Origin: Dehalococcoidia bacterium | Lineage (GTDB): Bacteria > Chloroflexota > Dehalococcoidia > UBA6926 | Direction: 5' to 3' | DNA length: 27,121 bases | NCBI GenBank assembly: GCA_012271225.1 | Contig: JAAXGS010000019.1 | Coordinates: 5,777 to 32,897 of the forward strand | Shown here: piece after piece, positions 1 to 7,597 of the stretch | Layout of the letters: the number at the start of each line of letters is the position of its first letter | Numbering within the stretch: the stretch's first letter is position 1 | The notes under the pieces: model-generated | Seen by the model: the letters and a program-made list of their open reading frames with translations, nothing else | Databases searched by the model: none | What the model was told of the DNA's origin: nothing | Translations under genes and position numbers: made by a program

Positions 1-613
1 GCAGGTCCAGGTCGAACTCCTCCTTGGCGCGGAGGATTTCAAAGCCCTCCGCAAAGGCCTGCATCATGCCGTACTCAATGCCGTTGTGGATCATCTTGAC
101 AAAGTGTCCGGCGCCGGCCGGGCCAACATGTCCCACCCCCTCCTCAGGGGAGGGCGCGAGCGCCTGAAAGATCGGCTCAAGCCGAGCGTAAGCGTCCCTG
201 TCCCCGCCGACCATGAGGCTGTAGCCCTCCGTCAGGCCCCAGACGCCGCCGCTGGTTCCGGCATCCAGCATGGTGACGCCGCGCGCGGCGACGGCGGCGG
301 CGCGCCGCTGTGTTTCCCGATAGTTGGAGTTCCCGCCGTCGATGATGACATCCCCTGGAGCAAGCAGCTCAAGCACGGCGTGGACGGTCTGCTCCGTGGG
401 GTCTCCGGAGGGAACCATGACCCAGACGGCGCGCGGTGCGGTCAGGCGCGAGACCATGTCCGGCAGTGAGTCGGACGCAATCGCGCCCATCTCCGCGGAC
501 GCGCGGACGGCGTCGGCGTTGAAATCGTAGACGACGACGCTGTGGCCCTTTTCCGTGAGCCGGCGCGTCATGTTGCCGCCCATGCGCCCCAGACCGATCA
601 TTCCGATTTCCAT
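1..613 (-). CDS. gnd: 6-phosphogluconate dehydrogenase, N-terminal part (3' end outside window)
   Basis: Oxidative decarboxylation of 6-phosphogluconate to ribulose-5-phosphate in the cytosolic pentose phosphate pathway. The frame runs from an ATG at 613 off the left edge, giving 204 codons. The N-terminus shows the Rossmann dinucleotide-binding motif GMIGLGRMGGN (residues 4-14). Further on are IIDGGNSNYRET, the substrate-region motif LDAGTSGGVWGL and the catalytic-lysine motif GHFVKMIHNGIEYGMMQA, all hallmarks of the family. The GVWG context is typical of the short (about 300 residue) form often called GndA or YqeC-like, so probably two thirds of the protein is present. An AGG-rich ribosome site (GGAGGTG) lies about 8 nt before the ATG. 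The protein family is near certain; whether it is NAD- or NADP-preferring cannot be decided here. Confidence 0.93.
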   Translation of the reverse strand, partial: MEIGMIGLGRMGGNMTRRLTEKGHSVVVYDFNADAVRASAEMGAIASDSLPDMVSRLTAPRAVWVMVPSGDPTEQTVHAVLELLAPGDVIIDGGNSNYRETQRRAAAVAARGVTMLDAGTSGGVWGLTEGYSLMVGGDRDAYARLEPIFQALAPSPEEGVGHVGPAGAGHFVKMIHNGIEYGMMQAFAEGFEILRAKEEFDLDL

Positions 614-674
614 GCGCCACCTCCGTGAGCCGCCGCGCGGCCCTCCCGTTGGGGGCGCCGCCTTGCCTGTGTCT

Positions 675-680
675 ATTCTA
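675..680 (-). promoter_or_regulatory. possible -10 box of the gnd promoter
   Basis: On the minus strand the hexamer TAGAAT lies about 60 bases upstream of the gnd start. No convincing -35 hexamer is found 16-18 bases further upstream, so this is a weak call. The 614-904 stretch is the divergent control region between gnd and the zinc-finger gene and holds no coding region I can support. Confidence 0.25.
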
Positions 681-838
681 GTCAGAATCATCACCGTACC
701 GAGTGCTGCGGAGCGAGAAGGGTTTGCGCGCAGGCATGGCCCGATTGTTCTCACAGATCGGGCGGCGCGGCACGCCGCGCAGCCGCCCTGCGGGTTGCGC
801 CGTTCCCGCTGAACACGCTTAGACCGTTTCACGCGCCC

Positions 839-868
839 CTGTCACGCCGTCCGCGTTGTGTCTACACT
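839..868 (+). promoter_or_regulatory. possible promoter of the zinc-finger membrane gene
   Basis: CTGTCA (839-844) and TACACT (863-868) are separated by 18 bases. Transcription would begin near 875, downstream of the possible GTG start at 872. This supports the ATG at 905 as the real translation start. Confidence 0.35.
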
Positions 869-904
869 GATGTGTGCGCGCACGATGAGCGACGGAGCAG
901 GAGA

Positions 905-1408
905 ATGGCCGCGCAGTCAGACATGATGCATTGCCTGCGGCATCCGGAGCGGGAAACGGGGCTGCGCTGCGGACGCTGCGGCGATCCCATCTGCCCCAGC
1001 TGCATGGTGCAGGCCGTCGTCGGCATTCGCTGCCCCGCCTGCGTCACCTGGGAGCGCAACCCCATTGTGCAGGTCGCGACTTCGCGCCTGCTTGCGGCGG
1101 TGGGGGCCGGCATGGGGACGGCGGTTGTCGCCGCCATTGCTGTCGCCGCCCTTTCAGACCTGATGGGCGGTTTCTTTTCCCTGGTGATGTGGGCCGTGGC
1201 GGGCTATCTGATCGGGCAGGCGGTGCATATCGCGGCCAACCGAAGCCGCGCCCGCGCGCTGCGTTACGTGGCCGGCGGATCGGCCGCCTTTGCCTGGACC
1301 TTCTCTCTCCTCTTTACGGGGGGCATCATCTTTGCGCTGCCGTGGATTGTGCTGTCGCTCCTCGCCCTGGGGCTTGCGATCATGCTCGCCATCACCCCGT
1401 TCCGTTGA
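905..1408 (+). CDS. B-box-like zinc-finger membrane protein
   Basis: A 167-residue protein of unknown function. The N-terminus carries four evenly placed metal-ligand pairs (C10/H13, C22/C25, C30/C33, C43/C46), a B-box-like or double zinc-ribbon arrangement of the kind often seen in front of rhomboid or other membrane domains in bacteria. After a short linker, about three or four hydrophobic segments follow (roughly residues 60-80, 83-102, 118-140, 143-165). There is no rhomboid Ser/His catalytic pair. The ATG at 905 is chosen over a GTG at 872 because GGAG lies 7 bases before it and the likely promoter overlaps the upstream start. The gene stands alone and is divergent from gnd. The zinc finger is cytosolic by prediction, but partner and role are unknown. 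Confidence 0.8.
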   Translation: MAAQSDMMHCLRHPERETGLRCGRCGDPICPSCMVQAVVGIRCPACVTWERNPIVQVATSRLLAAVGAGMGTAVVAAIAVAALSDLMGGFFSLVMWAVAGYLIGQAVHIAANRSRARALRYVAGGSAAFAWTFSLLFTGGIIFALPWIVLSLLALGLAIMLAITPFR

Positions 1409-1561
1409 TTTTAAACTGGGCCTGTCTGTTAGCGTAATTGACGGGAACGGCGTGCTCGTACATGCATGCAAGACATCATGCCCAACTGCAATGTTGGCGC
1501 ACAGTGACCCTTATAGCGCCAGGCGCACAGTCAACCCCCTCGCTTTACGGGCACATCATAT

Positions 1562-2587
1562 CTAACTAGCCACCCACAATAGAAAGATGTAAACGAGTAC
1601 AAGTATCACAGCCCACACAGCCAGTGTAACAACTAATTCAATCTTTCCTGGCTCTAGATAGAGTGGCGGCCCCTCCAATATAGCCAGTAGAGTATCTCTT
1701 ATTTTGTGATACGCTCGCGAGAGAGGTTGATCCCAATCCCGGCGTTGCTTTGGCGGGAGATACCAAAGGTATTTCAACTTGGCAAAGCCGACTTTGCGTG
1801 CCTCCTTCATAAACGGCTTCATGACTTGGTCGATATCCCGCGCGCCGCGAGTAAGGTCCCAGCCGAGTTCTTCGAGCAAGCGGCGCCGCGCAGTGACGTA
1901 GACACCGTAGTACACACTGCGCCACGCCTCCTCGCCGGGACTGCCCGGGACACGTCCGGCAGCAGAGCGATGTCCGGTTCTGAGCGCGACATACCCCGTT
2001 ACATCAATGGCAATGTCCTCTGCAAGAACCTCGGCTTTCGAGACCATGCGTTCACGAGGGGGATGCCGTGCCGCTTGTCGCGTGGATTCGTTGCGGGCGC
2101 TGTTCCACGCAGCCATTCGTGCAGCTTTTTGTGCGGCCTCCGGACCCCCCAACTCCCGGGCGGATTCTATGGCAGCCTCATACATGATGTGCCAAAGGCC
2201 GTTTGGCGTGTTTTTTGAACCAAGCCCCAGCGCAGCCAATTCATCGCGGACGCCCGAGGCGTAGTTTTGGCCCAACCTGAATGCCACTTCTCCCACCGCT
2301 GGGATGGCGATATGAGGCGCGTGGAAAGAGCGGTCATAAGCGCGCTCCCACTCATCATCATCATCCCCTTCATCCTCTTCAGATTCCGCCCTATCGTGCG
2401 GCGCCGCGGCGCGCAGCGCCTCATACGCCTCGTTGATCTTCCGCATGTGATCATCGGCGTTCGGGTCCGGATTTCTGTCCGGGTGATATTCACGAGCACG
2501 CTCACGGAACGCGGCGCGGATCTCTGCGAAGGTGGCGTCCTCCGGAACCCCGAGGATCCGGTAGTAATCGGGGTTCTCAGAGGGCAT
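1562..2587 (-). CDS. tail-anchored J-domain (DnaJ-like) protein
   Basis: A 341-residue Hsp40-type co-chaperone. Residues 6-65 form a J-domain with the diagnostic HPD tripeptide at 35-37 (in EYHPDRNPDP), which in known J-proteins stimulates DnaK ATPase activity. The Gly/Phe region, CxxCxGxG zinc repeats and C-terminal substrate domains of true DnaJ are absent, so this is a class III (J-domain only) protein. An acidic stretch (ESEEDEGDDDDEWER) follows the J-domain. The middle is helical and not recognised. The last 24 or so residues are one hydrophobic segment (LVVTLAVWAVILVLVYIFLL) ending in WVAS, suggesting a C-terminal membrane anchor with the J-domain in the cytosol. The 3' half and downstream 150 bases are clearly AT-richer than the neighbours, hinting at transfer. 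No good ribosome site precedes the ATG. Confidence 0.85.
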   Translation of the reverse strand: MPSENPDYYRILGVPEDATFAEIRAAFRERAREYHPDRNPDPNADDHMRKINEAYEALRAAAPHDRAESEEDEGDDDDEWERAYDRSFHAPHIAIPAVGEVAFRLGQNYASGVRDELAALGLGSKNTPNGLWHIMYEAAIESARELGGPEAAQKAARMAAWNSARNESTRQAARHPPRERMVSKAEVLAEDIAIDVTGYVALRTGHRSAAGRVPGSPGEEAWRSVYYGVYVTARRRLLEELGWDLTRGARDIDQVMKPFMKEARKVGFAKLKYLWYLPPKQRRDWDQPLSRAYHKIRDTLLAILEGPPLYLEPGKIELVVTLAVWAVILVLVYIFLLWVAS

Positions 2588-2706
2588 TGGCAGTGAGGGA
2601 GCCTACCGTGACAGACCCAAGCCGCGTTGGGCGATGCTGTTGCGCTGGATCCCCTCTGTGCTGCTGCCGCTCGCTAGCCAACTTGTCTTGGTCAACTGCG
2701 ATCCGC

Positions 2707-4401
2707 TTATGGTGTATCAGGCGGCGGCTCCGTGTTTGCGGCGTCCGCCCGCCCGCGTCGACGCGGCAAGAACCCGGAGGGCCGGGGGATGCCGCCCATC
2801 CTGCGCCTGAGGTACCAGATGCCCGCGATGACGGGCGCCCATATGGGGCTGACCAGCACAACCCAGACGGCGGCGACCACGACGGCCTGCGCGACGGCGC
2901 TCACCGTGCGCGTGGCGGAGCGCGCCGTCTCCCCAACGTCGAGGAATCCAACGACCCACCGGGAGCCGGGATTGACATAGACGGCGGTGTTCGACGATGC
3001 GGTCAGCGGCGCGCCGAATGAGGTCTCGCCCTCCACCGTGAAGCGCGCATAGTACGCCTCCCGGCGCTCAATGGTGTACTCATGCGTGACGGTGATCTCA
3101 TTCTGATCATCCTCAATGACCCCCGATACGGGGTTGAGCCCGTCCCCAAAGTCCCACACGTAGGTGAGGTTGGTCACGTCCTCCGGCCGGGTGAACGCGC
3201 CCGTCAGCGTCACATCATCCCCGGCGCGGATCGTCATGCTCCCCGGGGTGGAGACGTGAATGGTCGGGACGCGCAGAACGTCGACCTTGATGGCGTCCTC
3301 GCCTCGGACGACGCCGGCGTCGCCCGTGCCTCGAATCTCAAACGTCACGAAATAGGGCGCCTCCTCCGCCGATTCATAGGTGTATCGGACGGTCTGCGTG
3401 ATCCGCTCACCCTCATTCTCCGTCTGCGCCGTTCCGGTCCACGTCTGTGGCGGGGCGCCGTCCCCGAAATCCCATGAGTACTGGAAGTCCTCGATGTCCT
3501 CCGGCGGGCGGAATGTCGCCCGGAAGGCCACCGCCCGGCGCTGGGCGGCCTGAAGATCCGGCCCGGCGTCAACCTCCATGGTCGCCGCGACCAGTTCAAG
3601 ATTCACATTGATGAGGGACGTGGCGGACGTCTGCTCCAGGTAGCGCTTGCGCCCCTCAAGAACCTCAATCTCCCCGCTGACTCGCGTGATCTCCCGCTGG
3701 ACGTTCAGGATGTCCTCAAGCTCCCCCTCGCGGCTCAGCAGCTGCCGCAGGGATTCCAGCGTGGCGTTGAGGTTGGTGATGCGTGACTGAATGTCAAAGT
3801 ACTCCTCTGTCACGTCCTGACTGGTTGAGGACCGGGAGAGCACCTTGACGCCAAGGGCGGAGATGGCGCGCACCGCGTCATCAAGCTGCGCGCTGGGCAC
3901 ACGGATGGCAATCCAGCCGTTGTGCCGGCTGTGCCGCGCCTCCGAGACGACCCAGCCGCCGCGGGCAACGGCGGCGACGCCGATGCTCTCCAAACCAGCA
4001 GCAATGTCATCGACCTCCATGGTCATATCCACGGTGCGGACGATGAGGCGGCTCTGCGCGGAGACGGAGGGGAAACCGGTTTCGGGCGTGATGCTGTCGC
4101 CGCCCTGGCCGTCGCTCCCCTGTGACGATTCCGACGCCGCGTCATCGGCGAAGTCGCGGTCCGGCATTCCCGGCGGCATGATCGTTGGCTGCGGCATGGG
4201 TGTCGGCAGCGGGGCGGTCATAACCTCTCGTTGTTCTTCCGTGGCCCCGCGCGCGTCGGCGTCAAAGCTGTCACCGGCGCTCAAGTTCTCCACCGCTGAG
4301 GACCCGCGTTCCCAATCATCCTCCGCGGCGGCGCAGCCGAGGGCGATGATCAGCGTCACCAGCAGAAGGACGCACGTCACAAGACGCCGCAGACCGGTCA
4401 C
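2707..4401 (-). CDS. DUF4349 lipoprotein with two PKD domains
   Basis: A 564-residue predicted surface protein starting at a GTG preceded by GGGAGGTG. The N-terminal hydrophobic segment ends in a lipobox-like ALGC (Cys23), followed by a Pro/Met/Asp-rich linker. Residues about 115-270 match the DUF4349 family: beta-strand core, then a long helical hairpin (ITNLNATLESLRQLL to VLEGRKRYLEQ). Two PKD-type beta-sandwich repeats follow, each with a WDFGDG signature (near residues 310 and 417). A strong transmembrane segment (about 500-530) precedes a basic, proline-rich tail. DUF4349 proteins are of unknown function and are usually membrane-anchored; PKD domains usually mediate extracellular binding. 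It is the larger of two adjacent paralogues on the same strand (next one at 4504-5907). Confidence 0.85.
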   Translation of the reverse strand: MTGLRRLVTCVLLLVTLIIALGCAAAEDDWERGSSAVENLSAGDSFDADARGATEEQREVMTAPLPTPMPQPTIMPPGMPDRDFADDAASESSQGSDGQGGDSITPETGFPSVSAQSRLIVRTVDMTMEVDDIAAGLESIGVAAVARGGWVVSEARHSRHNGWIAIRVPSAQLDDAVRAISALGVKVLSRSSTSQDVTEEYFDIQSRITNLNATLESLRQLLSREGELEDILNVQREITRVSGEIEVLEGRKRYLEQTSATSLINVNLELVAATMEVDAGPDLQAAQRRAVAFRATFRPPEDIEDFQYSWDFGDGAPPQTWTGTAQTENEGERITQTVRYTYESAEEAPYFVTFEIRGTGDAGVVRGEDAIKVDVLRVPTIHVSTPGSMTIRAGDDVTLTGAFTRPEDVTNLTYVWDFGDGLNPVSGVIEDDQNEITVTHEYTIERREAYYARFTVEGETSFGAPLTASSNTAVYVNPGSRWVVGFLDVGETARSATRTVSAVAQAVVVAAVWVVLVSPIWAPVIAGIWYLRRRMGGIPRPSGFLPRRRGRADAANTEPPPDTP

Positions 4402-4440
4402 AATTCACCTCCCATCGGCCATCGAGAGCGCGTCATGGTG

Positions 4441-4469
4441 AGTATACGGAGCGGGCGTGACGGCTCCAA
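4441..4469 (-). promoter_or_regulatory. possible promoter of the larger DUF4349 gene
   Basis: On the minus strand TTGGAG (4464-4469) and TATACT (4441-4446) are separated by 17 bases, about 40 bases before the GTG start at 4401. It would let this gene be transcribed separately from the paralogue upstream. Confidence 0.4.
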
Positions 4470-4503
4470 ATCCGCATAGGCACGCAAGGGTACGGCCCGG
4501 CCG

Positions 4504-5907
4504 TCAGCCCAGACGCAATGCCCTGCGCGCCGTTCGAACGATTGCGGTTCCAATTGACCATAGCCCCACCACCAGGACGCCAACCAGGGCGACCGCCGCC
4601 GCGGCGCGCCACACTGCTGAACCGAAGCCCTCATCTCCCAGAACGCCTGAGAGGTCCGGCAGGAAAGCGGATGACTCATCCACATACACCAGCGCATGGG
4701 CAGTTGCGGACACATTTCCCGCCCCGTTCCCCCGGCCGGTGACGCGCAGCGTGAGGCGGTACGGCTCCGGGCGGGCGGACCGGTAGGCATGCGTCACCTC
4801 CAACGTGGTCTGGTCAGCGGTGATGGACCCCGAGGCCGTTGGCTGTCCGTCTCCAAAGTCCCAGAGGTATCGCGTGGGGCCGGCGTTGGGAGGCAGGCTG
4901 ACGTCCGCCTGGAGTCTGAGCTGCCGGCCCGCGCGCGTCACGAACCTGTCAGGCATTGAGATCAGCGTGCCGAAACCGTCGACGACACGCACGTTCAGGG
5001 AACCCTCCCCGGAAACCCTCCCCGCCTCGCCCTCGCCTCTGAGTGACACACGGGCCCGGTACGGCGACTCATGGGCGGTGTCATAGGTGTGATAGACGGG
5101 GGCGGTCATCCGTTCCGCGCCCCGCCCGGTTGATTCCGTGGCCGTCAGCACGGGCGATTCAGAGCCGTCCCCAAACGTCCATACGTATTGGAATGAATTG
5201 ATGCCGTCCGGCGGCTCAAACGCCGCGCTGAAACTCACGGCGTTGTCCTGCACCACCTGCTTATCCGCCCCGGGGATCAGATTCAGCGACAGCGGAGACC
5301 GTGAGACGCGGACGGTGATGGTAGCGGTCATGGCCTGCTCCTCCAGAAGAAGCAGTTGGCTCTGCAGCTGCGCCAGATTTGCCTCCGTCGCCGCCAGTTC
5401 CCGCCGAATGTCGCCGGCGTCGCTCAGATCAGTGTCCCGCTCCAATGCCCGCGCGAGATCCTGTCGTATCTGATCCAAAGCGGTTATCTGAGCCTGGAGA
5501 GCCAGGTGTTTCTCAAGGAGATCCTCGCCGAAGAACCGGCGGGAGCGCACCTCATCCACCCCGTCGGAGATTTCCCGCACCGTGTCGTCGAGCTCATCCG
5601 CAGCCACGCGGACGGTGAGCCGCCCCGATTCAGGGCCGGAGCGCTCCTCATTGACGATCACTCCGTCCCTGCGCAGGGCAATGCGGATACTGTCATCCAG
5701 CGTCCGCGGCACATTGGTATCCTCGACCACGATCTCCGCAGAGCGCATGAGCAGATTCGGACGCTCAGGCTCGGCCTCGTCCGTACAGGACGCAAAAAAC
5801 ACCGCTGTCACAAGCAGGATGAGCGCCATGACGGCCGGCGCCGCCGGCGTGAGCGGGAACCGCCGCCGGTTCCATCGGGCAAGCTGTGAACGATTCAACA
5901 ACGGCAC
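4504..5907 (-). CDS. second DUF4349 lipoprotein with two PKD-like domains
   Basis: A 467-residue paralogue of the downstream gene. A basic N-terminus and hydrophobic stretch end in a lipobox (FASC, Cys41). Residues about 45-215 form the DUF4349 region with a long coiled helical hairpin (roughly 110-175). Two PKD-like repeats carry WTFGDG (near 242) and WDFGDG (near 348). A single transmembrane helix (about 430-455) precedes a short basic C-terminus ending ARRALRLG. The start used is a GTG at 5907; an in-frame ATG at codon 27 would give a more ordinary signal peptide, so the exact start is unsure. The shared domain order with the neighbour indicates an old tandem duplication, now strongly diverged. 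Confidence 0.82.
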   Translation of the reverse strand: MPLLNRSQLARWNRRRFPLTPAAPAVMALILLVTAVFFASCTDEAEPERPNLLMRSAEIVVEDTNVPRTLDDSIRIALRRDGVIVNEERSGPESGRLTVRVAADELDDTVREISDGVDEVRSRRFFGEDLLEKHLALQAQITALDQIRQDLARALERDTDLSDAGDIRRELAATEANLAQLQSQLLLLEEQAMTATITVRVSRSPLSLNLIPGADKQVVQDNAVSFSAAFEPPDGINSFQYVWTFGDGSESPVLTATESTGRGAERMTAPVYHTYDTAHESPYRARVSLRGEGEAGRVSGEGSLNVRVVDGFGTLISMPDRFVTRAGRQLRLQADVSLPPNAGPTRYLWDFGDGQPTASGSITADQTTLEVTHAYRSARPEPYRLTLRVTGRGNGAGNVSATAHALVYVDESSAFLPDLSGVLGDEGFGSAVWRAAAAVALVGVLVVGLWSIGTAIVRTARRALRLG

Positions 5908-6012
5908 CCCCGGCGTGCTGCGTCATGGCGCACGGGCATCTTACCGAAAGATACTACGGCAACACACGCCTCCACGGCCGTCGGTAGACTCTGCACAGCC
6001 GCCCGCCGGGCC

Positions 6013-6034
6013 GTGATCCTGACGCGCCGATCAC
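6013..6034. repeat. small dyad upstream of the MBL/SbcC unit
   Basis: GTGATC (6013-6018) and GATCAC (6029-6034) form a 6-bp inverted repeat with 10 bases between, about 40 bases before the MBL start. It could be an operator, but the arms are short enough to occur by chance. Confidence 0.25.
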
Positions 6035-6075
6035 AGACGCGGGTCTTTAGTGTCAATCAAAGAGGAGCGTAGGAC

Positions 6076-7584
6076 GTGGCAGTCACACTCACATCACATG
6101 GGCAGGGCGCGTCCGGGGTGGTCCGGCTCCTCATTGAGGACGGCCGCGGCGCGTTCCTGTTCGATTGCGGCGATCCCACGAGGGGGCGGCATGTCCGCCG
6201 CCCGCAAGCGGCGGACATGCCGCCTGATGACGGGATGCCGCCCTTGCTCGCCCATGCGTATCGCCCGGAGGCTGCCGAGGCCGGCGGAGCCGAGCGGAAC
6301 CCGCTCGATGGCGTGCTCATCAGCCACGCCCACTCGCGGCATGTGGACGGCGTTCCCCTGCTGCGTGATGACGTGCCCATCTACGCCAGCGTCATGACCG
6401 CCGCGCTGCTCAAGGCCCGGCAGGACATATCCGCCGCGCCCGGCATTCAGGATGAATTCGTCTTTGTCCCGGGCGTCGACACCGTGAGGCAACGCCCCTA
6501 CACGTTTCTCCTGACGCAGAACGATTCCGCCGCCCCGCCCGGGGAGCCCGTTGCTCCCTTCAGCGATGTGCGCGATTTCTGGCGCGCGGTTCCGGACGGG
6601 CTGAGAGACGCTGACATTTTTAAGGACACGCCCGCCGCCGTCCTGCCGCAGGCGGCGCCCGGCGGCCTGAACGGGCGCGCGCTCCGGCATTACCCTGTCG
6701 ATCACTCCATCCTGGGCGCGGCGGCATTCGCCGTCGAGACGCCGGACGGGTGGATCTGCTACACGGGCGATATCCGGTTTCACGGCTCACAGCCCGGGCT
6801 GATGGAAGAATTCGTGGCCGGGTTCGCCGACCTGCGTCCGTTCGCCCTCATCGTCGATGGTGAACACACGGAGCCCGGCGCCGCGCCGACCACGGAGCGC
6901 GACGTGTATGACCGCGTGACGGCGGCCGTCAGGGACGCGCCCGGGCTGATTGCCGCCGATTTTGACGTGTTGGACATGGAGCGGCTTCTGACGTTCAACA
7001 GCGTTGCGGAGCAGACCGGGCGGCAACTCGTCCTCTCACTGCGCGACGCCTTCATGATTCAGACGATGGGGATTGTCTGGCGGCAGTTCCCGTCCCTCGA
7101 TGAGGTCGCGACGCTCCGCATCCTCGATGATGCGCCCGCGTCGGACGGCCCCGCGCCGCCCTGGCAACGGGCGGCGCGCGACCGCTGCGGCAGCATTCTG
7201 CTCTCCGTCGATGAGATGCGGGCGCGGGGCGGAGCGTACATTCTCAGGACATCGCGGGATGAGCCGGGCGTGGAGGGGGCAATCGGGGCGAACGGCGGCG
7301 CGCTGCATATTCATTCACGCCCGGGGAACGGACCGCCGCGTTCCCAGGGCCGTGGCCGCGCGCCCGGGCGCGCGGCCACAGAAAGCAGAGGCCATGCCCC
7401 GGGCTACTTCCATGCGTCCGGCCACGCCACCTTTGATGAGACGCTGGCGATGATCCGCCGCATCGCGCCGCGCCACGTCATTCCGGCGCACTCCGCGCGG
7501 CCGGAGCGCTTTGCGGAGGCCCTGACGCCGGACGGGTTTCGGGTCTCAATCCCGAGAGAGGGACAGCCGCTTCTTCTGGCGTGA
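6076..7584 (+). CDS. RNase-J-like metallo-beta-lactamase-fold protein with altered metal motif
   Basis: A 502-residue MBL-fold protein resembling RNase J/CPSF-type nucleases. Start is a GTG at 6076 with GAGGAG 8 bases upstream. Visible motifs: H84-A-H86-S-R88-H89 in place of HxHxDH, PVDHS (His210), YTGDIR (Asp232), the RNase-J-like HASGHA (446-451) and PAHS (His472). The Asp expected at position 88, normally a metal ligand and catalytic residue, is Arg, so hydrolysis may be lost or changed; Asp91 follows nearby. Two near-perfect palindromes lie inside the frame (around codons 37-49 and 426-435), both in loop-like stretches. Only 13 bases separate it from the Rad50/SbcC-like gene, so the two are very likely cotranscribed. 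Substrate is unknown; RNA or DNA processing is inferred from the fold subfamily. Confidence 0.8.
   Translation: MAVTLTSHGQGASGVVRLLIEDGRGAFLFDCGDPTRGRHVRRPQAADMPPDDGMPPLLAHAYRPEAAEAGGAERNPLDGVLISHAHSRHVDGVPLLRDDVPIYASVMTAALLKARQDISAAPGIQDEFVFVPGVDTVRQRPYTFLLTQNDSAAPPGEPVAPFSDVRDFWRAVPDGLRDADIFKDTPAAVLPQAAPGGLNGRALRHYPVDHSILGAAAFAVETPDGWICYTGDIRFHGSQPGLMEEFVAGFADLRPFALIVDGEHTEPGAAPTTERDVYDRVTAAVRDAPGLIAADFDVLDMERLLTFNSVAEQTGRQLVLSLRDAFMIQTMGIVWRQFPSLDEVATLRILDDAPASDGPAPPWQRAARDRCGSILLSVDEMRARGGAYILRTSRDEPGVEGAIGANGGALHIHSRPGNGPPRSQGRGRAPGRAATESRGHAPGYFHASGHATFDETLAMIRRIAPRHVIPAHSARPERFAEALTPDGFRVSIPREGQPLLLA
6185..6224 (+). repeat. 17-bp inverted repeat (hairpin) inside the MBL gene
   Basis: Two 17-base arms, 6185-6201 (GGCGGCATGTCCGCCGC) and 6208-6224, are perfect reverse complements around a 6-base loop. 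The element stays in frame and codes for about 13 residues between the N-terminal DCGDPTRG and the metal-binding motif. Confidence 0.9.
7352..7379 (+). repeat. 28-bp perfect palindrome inside the MBL gene
   Basis: A perfect dyad with no loop, centred on CCCGGG, flanked outward by GCGCG and GGCC steps. It codes for a Gly/Arg/Ala-rich linker just before the HASGHA motif and keeps the frame. Confidence 0.9.
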
Positions 7585-7597
7585 CAATGGAATCATC

